DNA from: Zygnema cylindricum | Lineage: Eukaryota; Streptophyta; Zygnematophyceae; Zygnematales; Zygnemataceae | Reading direction: 5' to 3' | DNA length: 27,928 nucleotides | NCBI GenBank assembly: GCA_037447655.1 | Contig: JBBHKE010000364.1 | Location: 1-27,928, forward strand | In this document: piece by piece, positions 1-8,901 of the stretch | Layout: each line of letters begins with the position of its first letter | Numbering within the stretch: position 1 is the stretch's first letter | The notes under the pieces: generated by a model | Database searches by the model: none | What the model was told of the DNA's origin: nothing | The model's input: the letters and a program-made list of their open reading frames with translations, nothing else | Translations under genes and position numbers: made by a program

Positions 1-1127
1 CAGCCTGCTTCACCTTTCAATCCACCGTAAGCACATTTCTGCCTTTGTGGAATTTCGACCTCGTTTTTCGCCTCCAACTCCTCATCTAAAAAGAGCTCAT
101 CGTCCTCGTCCTCGGATTCCGCCTCATGTACCTGTGTCACAAAGGCCTTTTTCTTTCCTCTCGGGGTACCACCGGTCTGCCCCTCCTTTAACCAAAGCTC
201 GGTTAGCTTAGTGCACTCTGCCATATAGTGCCAAGGTTTTTTACAAAAATGACATAAACCTTTGGGAGCCCTTGGTCCAAACTCGTCGGTCTGATTTTTC
301 TGCTCCCTCCCCCCATAGCTTCCGAATGGTTTCCGGGAATCCTTGTTCCTCCAATCCGTCGCAGTTCCCAAGGCTTGGCCACTCTTTCCTCCCCTTCGGA
401 TCTCAATCGTATTCTCCCGAACGAGAATCATCCCTACCACTGAGTTCCATATCCGCCTTGAGTACGGCAAGTCCTGCACACGGTTGACTATGTTCTCGAA
501 CTCATCGGGTAACTTCATCAGTAAACAGTTATCCTTTTCTTTTTCACTAAAGTCTTTTTCCGCACTCTTTAGCTCCATGAAGAGTGTAGCAAGCTCATTG
601 CAAAAATCCAACATCTTCCCCCCTTTGTAAACATACTCCTTAACTTTCTGATCAGCCAACTGTTGTTGCTGAATCGTACCACTTCGGTATATCTCTATGA
701 GAGCCATCCAAAGATCAGATGCCCTTTCTACCTGCAAATGAGGACATGCAAGTCCTTGAGTGAGATGGCGTAGGATGAAGTGCTTTGCCGCCATATTGTT
801 GAAGTCCCAGGTTTCAGTATCATTCTCCTCGTTCCTCGGAATAGGTGACATGAATGCCGAACCAGTTGTTATTGGTGTGGTCGCCTCCTTCTCCTTTCCT
901 TTGTCCACCACCTCTCCTTCTTTTGTTTCCTCCGTTGAAGGTGGATCCTCTTTTCTGGTGAATCTGCTTCCTCCAAACCCTGGAGGAATTCCAAGACTTG
1001 ATGGACGCCCCAACCGTCCACTCACTATCCCCCAAAACCTTTTTTCGCATAGAGCTCCTTTCATCATACTTTCCCAGAATATGAAGCCTGTTCCATTAAA
1101 GATTGGTACCCTAGAGGGTGGGCCCAT
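1..1127 (-). CDS. copia gag (N-terminal part of the polyprotein), open and partial at the left edge
   Basis: Translation from the ATG at 1127-1125, inside the primer-binding site, stays open for 375 codons to position 3; I checked every codon of this frame for stops and found none. The protein begins MGPPSRVPIFNG. It then has the gag-polypeptide (UBN2-like) region with HFILRHLTQGL and YKGGKMLDFCNEL, followed by a CX2CX4HX4C zinc knuckle (Cys292, Cys295, His300, Cys305) and an acidic linker. It stops just short of where the protease DSG motif should lie. The knuckle has Trp in place of the usual Gly before His. Gag would form the virus-like particle and bind element RNA. This is the only copy here whose gag has no break. 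The downstream part is not visible, so activity cannot be judged. Confidence 0.82.
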   Translation of the reverse strand, partial: MGPPSRVPIFNGTGFIFWESMMKGALCEKRFWGIVSGRLGRPSSLGIPPGFGGSRFTRKEDPPSTEETKEGEVVDKGKEKEATTPITTGSAFMSPIPRNEENDTETWDFNNMAAKHFILRHLTQGLACPHLQVERASDLWMALIEIYRSGTIQQQQLADQKVKEYVYKGGKMLDFCNELATLFMELKSAEKDFSEKEKDNCLLMKLPDEFENIVNRVQDLPYSRRIWNSVVGMILVRENTIEIRRGGKSGQALGTATDWRNKDSRKPFGSYGGREQKNQTDEFGPRAPKGLCHFCKKPWHYMAECTKLTELWLKEGQTGGTPRGKKKAFVTQVHEAESEDEDDELFLDEELEAKNEVEIPQRQKCAYGGLKGEAG

Positions 1128-1131
1128 AACC
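1117..1131 (-). promoter_or_regulatory. E1 primer-binding site, anticodon half of initiator tRNA-Met
   Basis: Minus-strand GGTTATGGGCCCACC directly abuts the LTR end. It is complementary to the anticodon stem-loop of plant-type initiator tRNA-Met (GGTGGGCCCATAACC, from memory). It does not match the tRNA 3' end, for which TGGTATCAGAGC would be expected. This implies priming by an internal tRNA fragment, as known for Drosophila copia and yeast Ty5. Confidence 0.8.
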
Positions 1132-2024
1132 TGAAACTGTGAGACCTCCATAAGTCCTCAAAGTGGACAGCTTCCAAGAAGCCTCTAGGATAACCCTGAA
1201 CCCTTTGTGTTTCAGCAAAAATAAATGCCACCCTGGCAGAAAAAAACTCTCACAAACTTCACCTCTGTGAAGACAAGACTTCCCTGAGTGGATAGCAAAA
1301 AGAATCTCTGAATTTGCTCCCATGAGAAGTAAGTTATGGAGGGTCAAAGTTGACCTTTTGTACAAAAGCTCTCTGGGAGAGAGGGTCCTTTCTTCTTATT
1401 TTTTTTAAGTCCTATCTCTCTCACAGACTCTATCTACTGATGTACGGAGCCAATCAGAAGGAACACTTATAGTACAAGAAGGTACAATGGGCGATGTACT
1501 TATTGTACGACCATTGTACGACAAGGTCTACAAGGTGACACACCTGTCAAATCGGAAGCCATGGTTCCTCCTCCCATCTTCTTCGTTATCAAATAATGTG
1601 GCGCCACGTGGCACCGCGTGACGTTATCTCCGTATGTCGCCAAAAGCTCACTTCGCGTGGCGGCTATAATGCCGGCCGTCCGATCAAAACATATTTTACA
1701 CGGTTCAGATTTGCGTACATGCATGAATTGCTCCTTTTGGTTAGTCTGCTGTTAATTAGCTGTTGCGTTAATGTTTATATATCTCTAAAACCCGTTACTT
1801 AAATCGCTTCGATAACGCCTTAGTGGTTAAGACGTACCACTATATAGAAGTCCACAGACCCAGGTTCAAATCTGGACTTAGGCAACATTTTAGTAAAATA
1901 TCCTCTACTTCAAAATATGCCATTTAAATATTGCGGCTGCCATGGTGTGCCTTTGATCCTTACTCACTTTCTTTAAAGTAAAACTAAAATAGAGAAGTGA
2001 ACTATTAATTACCTCTTTTCAACA
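1132..2024 (-). repeat. E1 5' LTR (893 bp)
   Basis: The LTR reads TGTTGAAAAG... to ...CAGTTTCA on the minus strand. Recognisable parts in order are a tRNA-like module (about 1811-1885, on the opposite strand), a G-box CCACGTGG (1604-1611), a cluster of GTAC cores (about 1471-1525), a CCAAT box (ATTGG on the LTR strand, near 1451) and hairpins near 1257-1289. There is no canonical TATAAA. The place where other copies have it reads TTTTGTACAAAAGG, next to a palindrome GGTCAAAGTTGACC (1342-1355). The start is closely similar to that of the E2 3' LTR. Confidence 0.85.
1811..1885 (+). other. tRNA-like module (degenerate A box and B box) inside the E1 LTR
   Basis: An A-box-like stretch, CTTAGTGGTTAAGACG (1819-1834), and a B-box-like GGTTCAAATCT (1863-1873) are spaced as in a tRNA gene. 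The T-arm pairs CCAG with CTGG. Acceptor-like arms GCCTTAG (1817-1823) and CTTAGGC (1877-1883) pair at 6 of 7 positions. It lies antisense to the LTR. The fold is imperfect, so I call it a tRNA-derived module or pseudo-tRNA, not a functional tRNA gene. Confidence 0.5.
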
Positions 2025-2410
2025 AATGGCCTTGTCGTACATAGGCCTTACAGAAAGTACATCAGTCGTAGTACCTTTCTGTACTGTATAATGATTTGAT
2101 TAGATTGTACTATAGTTGATAGGGATTGTGAGAGGGGTTTGGGACTTACAAACTTTTTGTAGACAATCACCTCTCTCATTGAGAGTTTGTATAAACTGGC
2201 ATTTTTGCCACCCCATAATTAATCGGCTAGTTGGCCGTTTTCAGTGATTCTTTTTGCTACGAACTCAAGGGAGTCCAGACTGCACAGTGGTGTAGTTAGA
2301 TTGTCAATTTGCTTGCTGGGGAAGTAGTGGTTGTGGCTGCAAGTGGGTTAGTTAAAAACTACTGAGAGGCTTCCTGAATTCTGTAGTCCAATGGAGGACA
2401 CAAAATTGCA
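2025..2410 (+). repeat. 3' part of an E3/E4-type LTR interrupted by E1
   Basis: This segment has the GTAC cluster (about 2036-2090), a TATA-like GTATAAA (about 2189), the conserved CAGTGATTCTTTTTGCTAC stretch, the paired hairpins (2263-2274 and 2280-2295), and the end ...GGAGGACACAAAATTGCA. It aligns with the end of the E4 LTRs. What follows (AATAGTATT) is not a primer-binding site, so this is the end of a 3' LTR or a solo LTR. Its 5' part must lie left of E1, outside the window. Confidence 0.75.
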
Positions 2411-2558
2411 AATAGTATTTTATAATATACTATACTATATATTTTAGTGTATATAGCGTGGCATGCCCCGTATGAAAATTTGTTTCGTACCCTGTATAAC
2501 GTAGTCTAGTACATAAAGTTATACGCACAATTGTATAGAAAAACCGTATACTTGTCGT

Positions 2559-2657
2559 CGATAACCATCGGTACCGGTGTTATCACGATAGAAAACCTTT
2601 TTTATCACGATAACACCGGTAACGATGTATATTCCCAATATATTGATTATCGGTAAG
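2559..2657 (+). repeat. ~100-bp imperfect palindromic repeat, copy 1
   Basis: Arms ACCGGTGTTATCACGATA and TATCACGATAACACCGGT pair at 16 of 18 positions across a short A/T-rich loop. The reverse complement of 3783-3879 aligns along the whole unit, including CGGTACCGGTGTT and GATTATCG near the ends. It may be a small palindromic MITE, or one terminal repeat of a 1.3-kb element bounded by the two copies. Confidence 0.5.
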
Positions 2658-3190
2658 CCAAAAAAAAAGACATATCGGTTATCGTGAAAACCCTACCTAT
2701 ACTCAACACTACGAAAAATAACAGTACATTATTATATTTGATATGGTATTTTGACGTATTTTCTCGTACAATTTGTTTATGATACGGACTGCAGAGTCCC
2801 ACTATACCATGTAGCACTCATGTTTTAGACCGAATTGAACCAAACGGTTTTAAAACCAGTTTTGTAAATTCTGAGCAAAAGTCACCTGTTGGATGTCGCC
2901 AAACCAATAGCTAAAGCGTTGCACCTCTTCTAAGTCTAAATTTTATTCTAAGTAGTGCTGCGTATCGATAACCTCGTGCCGATTCGATATGTGCCATTTT
3001 GATCTATCTACAATCGATATATTGTTCGATGGAAAACATCGAGAAGTTTAATATCACAATGAAGTTATGACATGTTGACAGTAATTATTGGATTGACAAC
3101 CATCGCGATAACTTTGTACGCGTGTATGTCGAAAATTTTATAATTTCTTGGAAGGGGAGAGAAGGCGAGGAGCAAAGGTCGCAATAGGGC

Positions 3191-3281
3191 ACCCGAATCC
3201 GTTCCCAATCCGTACTTGGCGGGCCCCGTCAGATCCGAAACGGATTCGGGTACTGAATTTTGGGGGCCGGCCGAATTCAGT
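3191..3281. repeat. two consecutive inverted repeats
   Basis: ACCCGAATCCGTT (3191-3203) pairs perfectly with AACGGATTCGGGT (3239-3251). Immediately after it, ACTGAATT pairs with AATTCAGT (about 3252-3281) around a GC-rich loop. This island is more GC-rich than its surroundings. No function is evident. Confidence 0.55.
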
Positions 3282-3782
3282 TAGGTGCTTCAAAATAACT
3301 AAAAAAAAAGTCGAGCACGGCCGGGCAAGCAAAAAACGAAAAAAATGAAGGTTTCGTATGTACATTCCACTACGGTACAGTACATTGGTGTCCATACAAT
3401 CTAACATTACTATAGTTGGTACTTCTATTACCGTGGAAGGTATGAGGGGGATGTACAATAAATTTTGTACTTACTAGGGTACAGACGGGTATTGGTCTGA
3501 GGTCGCAAAAGTCTAAATTTTAGAAACCCGACACTTACTTTTTTTTTTCAAAATTTGAATACCTGATACGTGACCGGGTTATGTCATGCTCCTAACTTAT
3601 TACTCGTTACGCGATACGCGTTTACAAAAGTAAAAGTTAATCGAAACTCGATTTCTCGCAAGTACCCTTACCTGCCTTACCCCAATAAGTACAAAATTTG
3701 AGGTACATCTCACTTATACATTCCACTACTGTTCCGTGTCGACGTGGTGTTGCCGGTAATCAATATGCACATTTTTTTTACT

Positions 3783-3879
3783 TGTCGATAATCGATGTAT
3801 TCGCACAATATATCAACACAGGTGTTATCGCCAATAAAAAACCGTTAATATCGAACACCGGTACCGGCAACTATCGGCA
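3783..3879 (-). repeat. ~100-bp imperfect palindromic repeat, copy 2 (inverted)
   Basis: The reverse complement shares CGGTACCGGTGTT, GCGATAACACC and CGATTATCG with copy 1 in the same order, at roughly 70% similarity by eye. Its internal palindrome is more decayed than that of copy 1. Confidence 0.45.
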
Positions 3880-3974
3880 ATAATTGTACAGTGCTTAACG
3901 TAGAGTTCTATTGTTTATTTCGTCGTACAAAGACGTCGTTATTTCGTTATACAAATTAGGGAACAGGTTGTTTC

Positions 3975-4486
3975 TGAATCTTTGGCGGCTACCGAATATA
4001 GCGGCGCGCTGTGCCACGTGGCGTCACATCATTGGACGCCGGAAAGGATGGGAGGAGGAACGATGGCTCCCATGTTGACAAGTGTCAACCACAAGGCCAT
4101 GTTGTACAATGGCCGTACAAGAAGTACAATCGGCCACTGTACCTTTTTGTACTATACACCGTTTTAATTGGTCTACGGTAGAGTAGTAAGTAGTTGTGAG
4201 TAGGAGTTAAGGGACTTAGCGTGTTTGAGGCGCCTCTCTCCATGTGACCTTTTGTATTTATAGGCCATCTTTGGCCAGCCATAACTTACTGCTCAGGGGA
4301 TAAAATTCACTGATTCTTTTTGCGTTTGACTTAGGGGAGTCTTGTCATCAGAGGGTTGAGGGTGGTGAAAATATTTGAATGCCGAGGTAGCTTTTATTGA
4401 GTGGGAAAGTGAAAGGTTTAAATATTATCCTACAGGCTTTACATAGGCTGCTCATTGTGTGGGTTAATAGGGACCACAAAATTTCA
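3975..4486 (+). repeat. E2 5' LTR, lacking its first ~390 bp
   Basis: Similarity to the E2 3' LTR starts at TGAATCTTTGGCGGC and continues to ...CACAAAATTTCA. It contains the G-box CCACGTGG (4014-4021), the GTAC cluster (about 4103-4152), and TATTTATAGGCCATCTTTGG near 4255-4275. The sequence left of 3975 does not match the first ~390 bp of the 3' LTR, including its tRNA-like module, so that part was deleted or replaced. Confidence 0.75.
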
Positions 4487-4501
4487 GGTTATAGGCCCAC
4501 C
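4487..4501 (+). promoter_or_regulatory. E2 primer-binding site with a mutated start codon
   Basis: GGTTATAGGCCCACC follows the LTR end directly and differs from the E1, E3 and E4 sites by one base (G to A). The change turns the expected gag ATG (4491-4493) into ATA. Confidence 0.75.
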
Positions 4502-7500
4502 CTCTAGGGTGCCTATATTTAATGGATTAGACTTTTTTTATTGGGAAATGATGATGGAGGGAGAAATTTTTGAGAAGCACCTATGGGGTATAGTGTCCGG
4601 GCAAATTCGATGCCCACCTCCACCTGGGTTTGGAGGAACACGTTTTTTCGGCACCTCGATCAAAACAGCTGTTAAAATAACAACCACCATCACGAACGAC
4701 GACAAGGTAGCTGAGGAAATAATCATGGAAGGAGAAAAAGGACGAGTTGCTTCTCAAAGGACTTCATTGTGAAGGACGATACCGACAACAACACCACCAG
4801 CAATGGTGACAAGAAGTCAGACTAAACGGTCAGAATATGAAATTGGAACTATAAGGACAAGGTGGCGAAGCTCTTAATTCTCAAAAGTGTAGTGAAGGGT
4901 ATTGCCATTCCCCTTATGCATGTCAATCTTCCTTTCAGATTTGGGTATCTCTAGTAAACAAATATAAGAGTGGGTCATTGCAGCAGCAACAGCTGGCACA
5001 AAATAATATTTCAGCTTATACTAACAAGGGAGGAAGTATAAATTATTATTGTAATGACTTAGGAGCATTATTTGGGAAACTAGAGAGCGGAAGTAACCCA
5101 CGGTCTAAGAGGCAAAGAGTAAATACAAGGATAATGAAACTACCTGAAGAGTATGAGAATATCATTAATCGGTTGCGGGATCTAGGTGATAGCAATTAGA
5201 ATAGGGATGATACAATGGGGATGATTTTAGTGAAAGAGAGTACCATAGAACTTATGAGAGGAAGTCTAAATGATCAAGCATTGGCTGCAAGATCTGATTG
5301 GCAAAAGCGTGATGAGGAAAAAGGAAAGGATCCCTATCGAAACTTTGGAGGAAAAGGACAAATAGGTGGCAAATTTGATCGACTGGGGAGAGGAGCTCCT
5401 CGAGGTGGATTATGTCACTTCTGCAAGAAACCAGGACATTATATGGCAGATTATGTCAAGTTTGCAGATCTCCGACTAAAAGATGGACAAGGTTCCTCAA
5501 AAGATGGAGGAAAGAAAAAGGCATTTCTGACTCAAGTTCATGATGAGGAAGAAAATGACGTAACCGAACTGGAAGAGGAGTTCGAGGAGCTTCTTTTTAA
5601 AACAAAAACCATTGAGAAACATGCAAACATTCTACGGAGATAAAAGTGTGCTTTCGGAGGTAAGAGGGACCCACCTAAGGATGGGTGGATCATAGACTCA
5701 AAGGCCTCAATACATTTGTCCAAGGATAAGAGGTGGTTTACTAAATTACGAAAAATTCCAACAGTTGCGATAGAGTATCGAGATGGTAGAGTAGAAATCA
5801 GAAGTCTTGTTAGATCGGTTGATTTAAAAGTTTTACTTGATGGAAAGGCTTCAATTGTAACACATTCAGATGTTCTTTACATTCCACAACTTAGGAAGAA
5901 TGTAGTCTCTACAACTGTTCTAGAAGAAAAAGAGTTCGAAACCGAAACTAAGAAAGGAATCTTCACAGCTAGCTTTGATAATGTGGTGTATTTCATAGGT
6001 GAAATGGGTAGTCAAAGAATGTTCAGAATTGTACTTTGCAATAAAAAGGGTGTTCTCTACTAGTGTGGAAGTGATATGATGCTTTGTCACAAAAAGTTGG
6101 GGCATGTGAATATAGATAGATTAAAGAAAGTGAAGATAAAAAGAATAGTGGATGGAATTAAGTTTGGAGAGATGAGACCTCAGATGATTGTAGTGGATAT
6201 GCCCAAGGAAAGATTCATAGACTTCCATTTCCAAAGGCATCCACATTTAAAAGAGAGAAAGAATTAGATCTAGTTCACAGTGATGTTTGGGGACCAGCTA
6301 GGTATGCTTCAAATGGGGGGAAATGATGGATGCTAACCATTACAGATGATTAGTCTAGATACACTAAGGTATATTTTCTTAGACATAAGTAAGAGGTTCC
6401 AAGATGTTTTCAAAGAATACAAAGTATTGAGTGAAAATTTACATGAAACCTCAATAAAAGAGATAAGAAATGATAATAGGAAAGAATAAACCTCAAAGGA
6501 ATTTGAAGAATTTCTTAAAGAAGAAGGAATCCATCATGAGAAAACTGTTCTTTATAATCCAGAACAAAATGAAGTAGCAGAAAGAGTGAATAGAACTTTA
6601 GGAGATATGTCCAAAAGTATGTTAACTGATAAAATAATAGGATTGCAGCTTTGGGCTGAGTCTATGAACTATGCTAACTTCATCAAAAATAGAGTGTTAA
6701 CTTCAACAAATAAAGAGGAAACTCTGTATGAAAGGTGGACGGGAAGAAAACCAGATTTGTCTAGTTTGAGAGTGTTCGCAAGTTAAGTCTACTGTTTGAA
6801 TTTCGATAAGACCAAATTGAAGTTAGAGAGAAGAGGGAAACCAAGATATCTTGTAGGATATGATGAGAGCACAAAAGGATATTGAATGCATTACTTGAAA
6901 AATAGAGATATCATTTTGGTAAAACACATAGTGGTGATGAATGAAGTAAAGTCTATTGATCCATTTAAATCTAACAAAAAAGTCAAAATCAGATTTGAAT
7001 CGGGGTAAGTATTTTGACTTTGACTTCGGAAATGAAGAGAAGGAAAAATCTGCAGATGTGCCTAAAGAGAAAGACGAAAAGACAACATACGAGGTAACAC
7101 CATAATACGAAGTGGAAACCAACGAGGAACTTGATCAAACACCGGAATTAGAAGATAATGGAGATGAAAATCTTCTTAAACGAAACCCGAAGATGCCTTC
7201 CATATCGGCGTCAGATTTTGAAAGAGGAAAAAAAGGCAGTAAACGGCTTCAAGAAAGACATGTAAATAACAAACTCACAAAGATGTCTCACCCTGAAAAA
7301 CCTCAGACATACTTAGAGGCCATAAATACCCCAGAAAGCATCCGGTGGATCACTGCCATCAATGAAATAATGGCCTCTATTATAAAAAAGGCAATACATA
7401 GGAGTTGGTAGATTGTCCACCGGACCAAAAACCGATTAAATGTAAGTGGGTTTTTAAGCTTAAACTAAACCCAGATAATACCATTGAAAGATATAAGGCT

Positions 7501-8888
7501 ACGTTGGTTGATAAAGGTTATACTCAAAAAGAAAGAATAGACTATGAAGAAACCTTTCCACCCGTAGTCAGATTCCCTTCTGTCAAAATCCTCTTAAGTT
7601 TAGCCGCACTAGAGGATATGGAAATACACCAGATGGATATTACGACCGCCTTCTTATACAGAGAGTTGGAAGAAGAAATTTACAAAAGGCAACCAGAAGG
7701 ATTCGTGGAAAGTGGAGAAGAAAGCAAGGTGTGCAAACTAATAAAATCACTTTATGGCCTTAAGCAAGCCCCGCGGCAATTGAACATAAAATTGGACGAA
7801 TTTTTGACAAATTTGGGATACATTAAAATAAGTTTAGATCACTCCCTATATATATTTGAAGATGAAAATGGAGTGATATTTATTGCTATTTATGTTGATG
7901 ATTTGTTAGTCTTAAGCAAGTATTTAGATAAAATTAACAAATTCAAACAAGATTTGAGAAGTCGGTTTGACATAAAAGATCTCGATGAAGCAAAATACAT
8001 TTTGGGGATTTAAATGGAGAGGGATAGAGGGAATAGAATTATACGACTCACTCAGAAAGAAACTATTGGTAATATGCTAGAAAAGTTTCCGATGGAGAAA
8101 GCAAATGGGTGTGCCACTCCCATTGATCTACAGAAAGTATCGAAGAGGAGAGTGAAGAGGGAGAGATATTGATTTTGAATGTTAAGATGGATGAGGAAGA
8201 AAAGAGGTTAAAGGAAGAATATCCTTATACGCAAATTGTAGGCAGTTAAATTTACTTTATGAATTGTACACGTTCGAACATAGCTGCGACTGTAGGCGTT
8301 CTCAGTAGAAGTCTAAATGAACCTAGGAAAAGAGAGTGGGAAACAGCCAAAAGAGTGATGAGATATTTAGTGGGACCAAGGGAATTATGGTTGCATTTGG
8401 GAAGAGAGCACACTGACATCACCACTTGGAGTGATGCCAGTATAAGGGATGTGCCTTTGAGACAATGTACAACTGGAAATGTGTTGCAAATTAGATCTAG
8501 TGCATGCTGTTGGAGTAGCAAACGACAAAAAGTAGTTGCTCAGTCCACTATGGAGGCTAAATACATGGCTTTTGTGATGCCACTAAAAAGTTAATGTGGG
8601 TAAAATCTCTACTCGAAGAACTAGGGTTCATGAAATCTAGGACTCAAAATGCCTTTTGTGATAATCAAACTGCTATCTCTATCGTAGCTAATCCAAAACA
8701 CCATTTCAAAGCTAAACGTATAGATATAAGACTAAGCTTTGTCAAAGAGAAGGTTGAGAATAAAATAATTGAACTGGTTCTCTAAAAGTGATAAAGAGAT
8801 AATTGCAGACATGATGACAAAATTGATACCTTCTCCTAAGTTAAAATTTTGCAGAGAAAATTGTGGACTTAAATTAAAAGTTAACTAA
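4491..8888 (+). pseudogene. E2 gag-pol remnant
   Basis: Successive frames read as copia gag-pol: IGPPSRVPIFNG at the start, gag body (4978-5199), zinc knuckle region (5215-5643), protease region (WIIDS then Lys where Gly belongs, about 5686), GAG-pre-integrase and integrase pieces (6076-6786), RT (7405-8013) and RNase H (8259-8785). Losses visible by eye: the start codon is ATA, the last zinc-knuckle Cys is Tyr (CHFCKKPGHYMADY), the protease DSG is DSK, the integrase DNGGE-type motif reads DNRKE followed by a stop, and stops or frameshifts separate the blocks. The remnant is about 4.4 kb, the usual size for a full polyprotein, so decay is by point changes and small indels and not by large deletion. 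Confidence 0.85.
7405..8013 (+). pseudogene. E2 reverse transcriptase block
   Basis: This is the best-preserved block of E2, about 200 codons long. It has the copia RT sequence CKWVFKLKLNPDNTIERYKA near its start, MEIHQMDITTAFLY in the palm, SLYGLKQAPRQ, and the catalytic YVDDLL (in FIAIYVDDLLVLSK) near residue 165. The first acidic residue of the palm is present in QMDI. A stop at 8011-8013 cuts it from the thumb/RNase H part. It is a fragment of the polyprotein and not a stand-alone gene. Confidence 0.75.
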
Positions 8889-8893
8889 GAATT

Positions 8894-8901
8894 AAGGGGA
8901 G
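8894..8901 (+). promoter_or_regulatory. E2 polypurine tract
   Basis: AAGGGGAG lies between the pol stop (8886-8888) and the 3' LTR. It is the plus-strand primer for reverse transcription. The same tract stands in the same place in E4 (AAGGGGAG) and E3 (AAGGAGAG). Confidence 0.75.

Larger units (their letters stand above)
1..2024 (-). mobile_element. E1: 5' portion of a Ty1/copia LTR retrotransposon, cut by the window edge
   Basis: On the minus strand the order is a complete 5' LTR (2024 down to 1132), a primer-binding site (1131-1117) and an open gag frame that runs off the left edge. The element therefore continues outside the window, where protease, integrase, RT, RNase H and a 3' LTR are expected. 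The right-hand boundary is sharp: the LTR starts with TGTTGAAAAG and is followed outside by AATGG (2025-2029), the predicted 5-bp target duplication. The flanking DNA at 2025-2410 is itself a piece of another LTR, so this is a nested insertion. Its LTR ends in TTTCA, which groups it with E2. Confidence 0.85.
2411..3974. other. AT-rich non-coding interval with palindromic repeats
   Basis: I see no credible coding frame here; the short open frames have no recognisable domain and overlap on both strands. The interval holds two inverted copies of a ~100-bp palindromic repeat (2559-2657 and 3783-3879), two tandem hairpins (3191-3281), homopolymer A/T runs and many short CGAT, GTAC and TATC words. 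The right limit is where E2 LTR similarity begins. Confidence 0.6.

Noticed and set aside
760-1134. Plus-strand open frame of 124 codons
   Set aside because: It is the complement of the E1 gag frame, which has copia motifs and an intact zinc knuckle; this frame is a shadow.
3138-3458. Open frames on both strands in the 2411-3974 interval
   Set aside because: They lie over hairpins and A/T runs, overlap each other and carry no recognisable domain.
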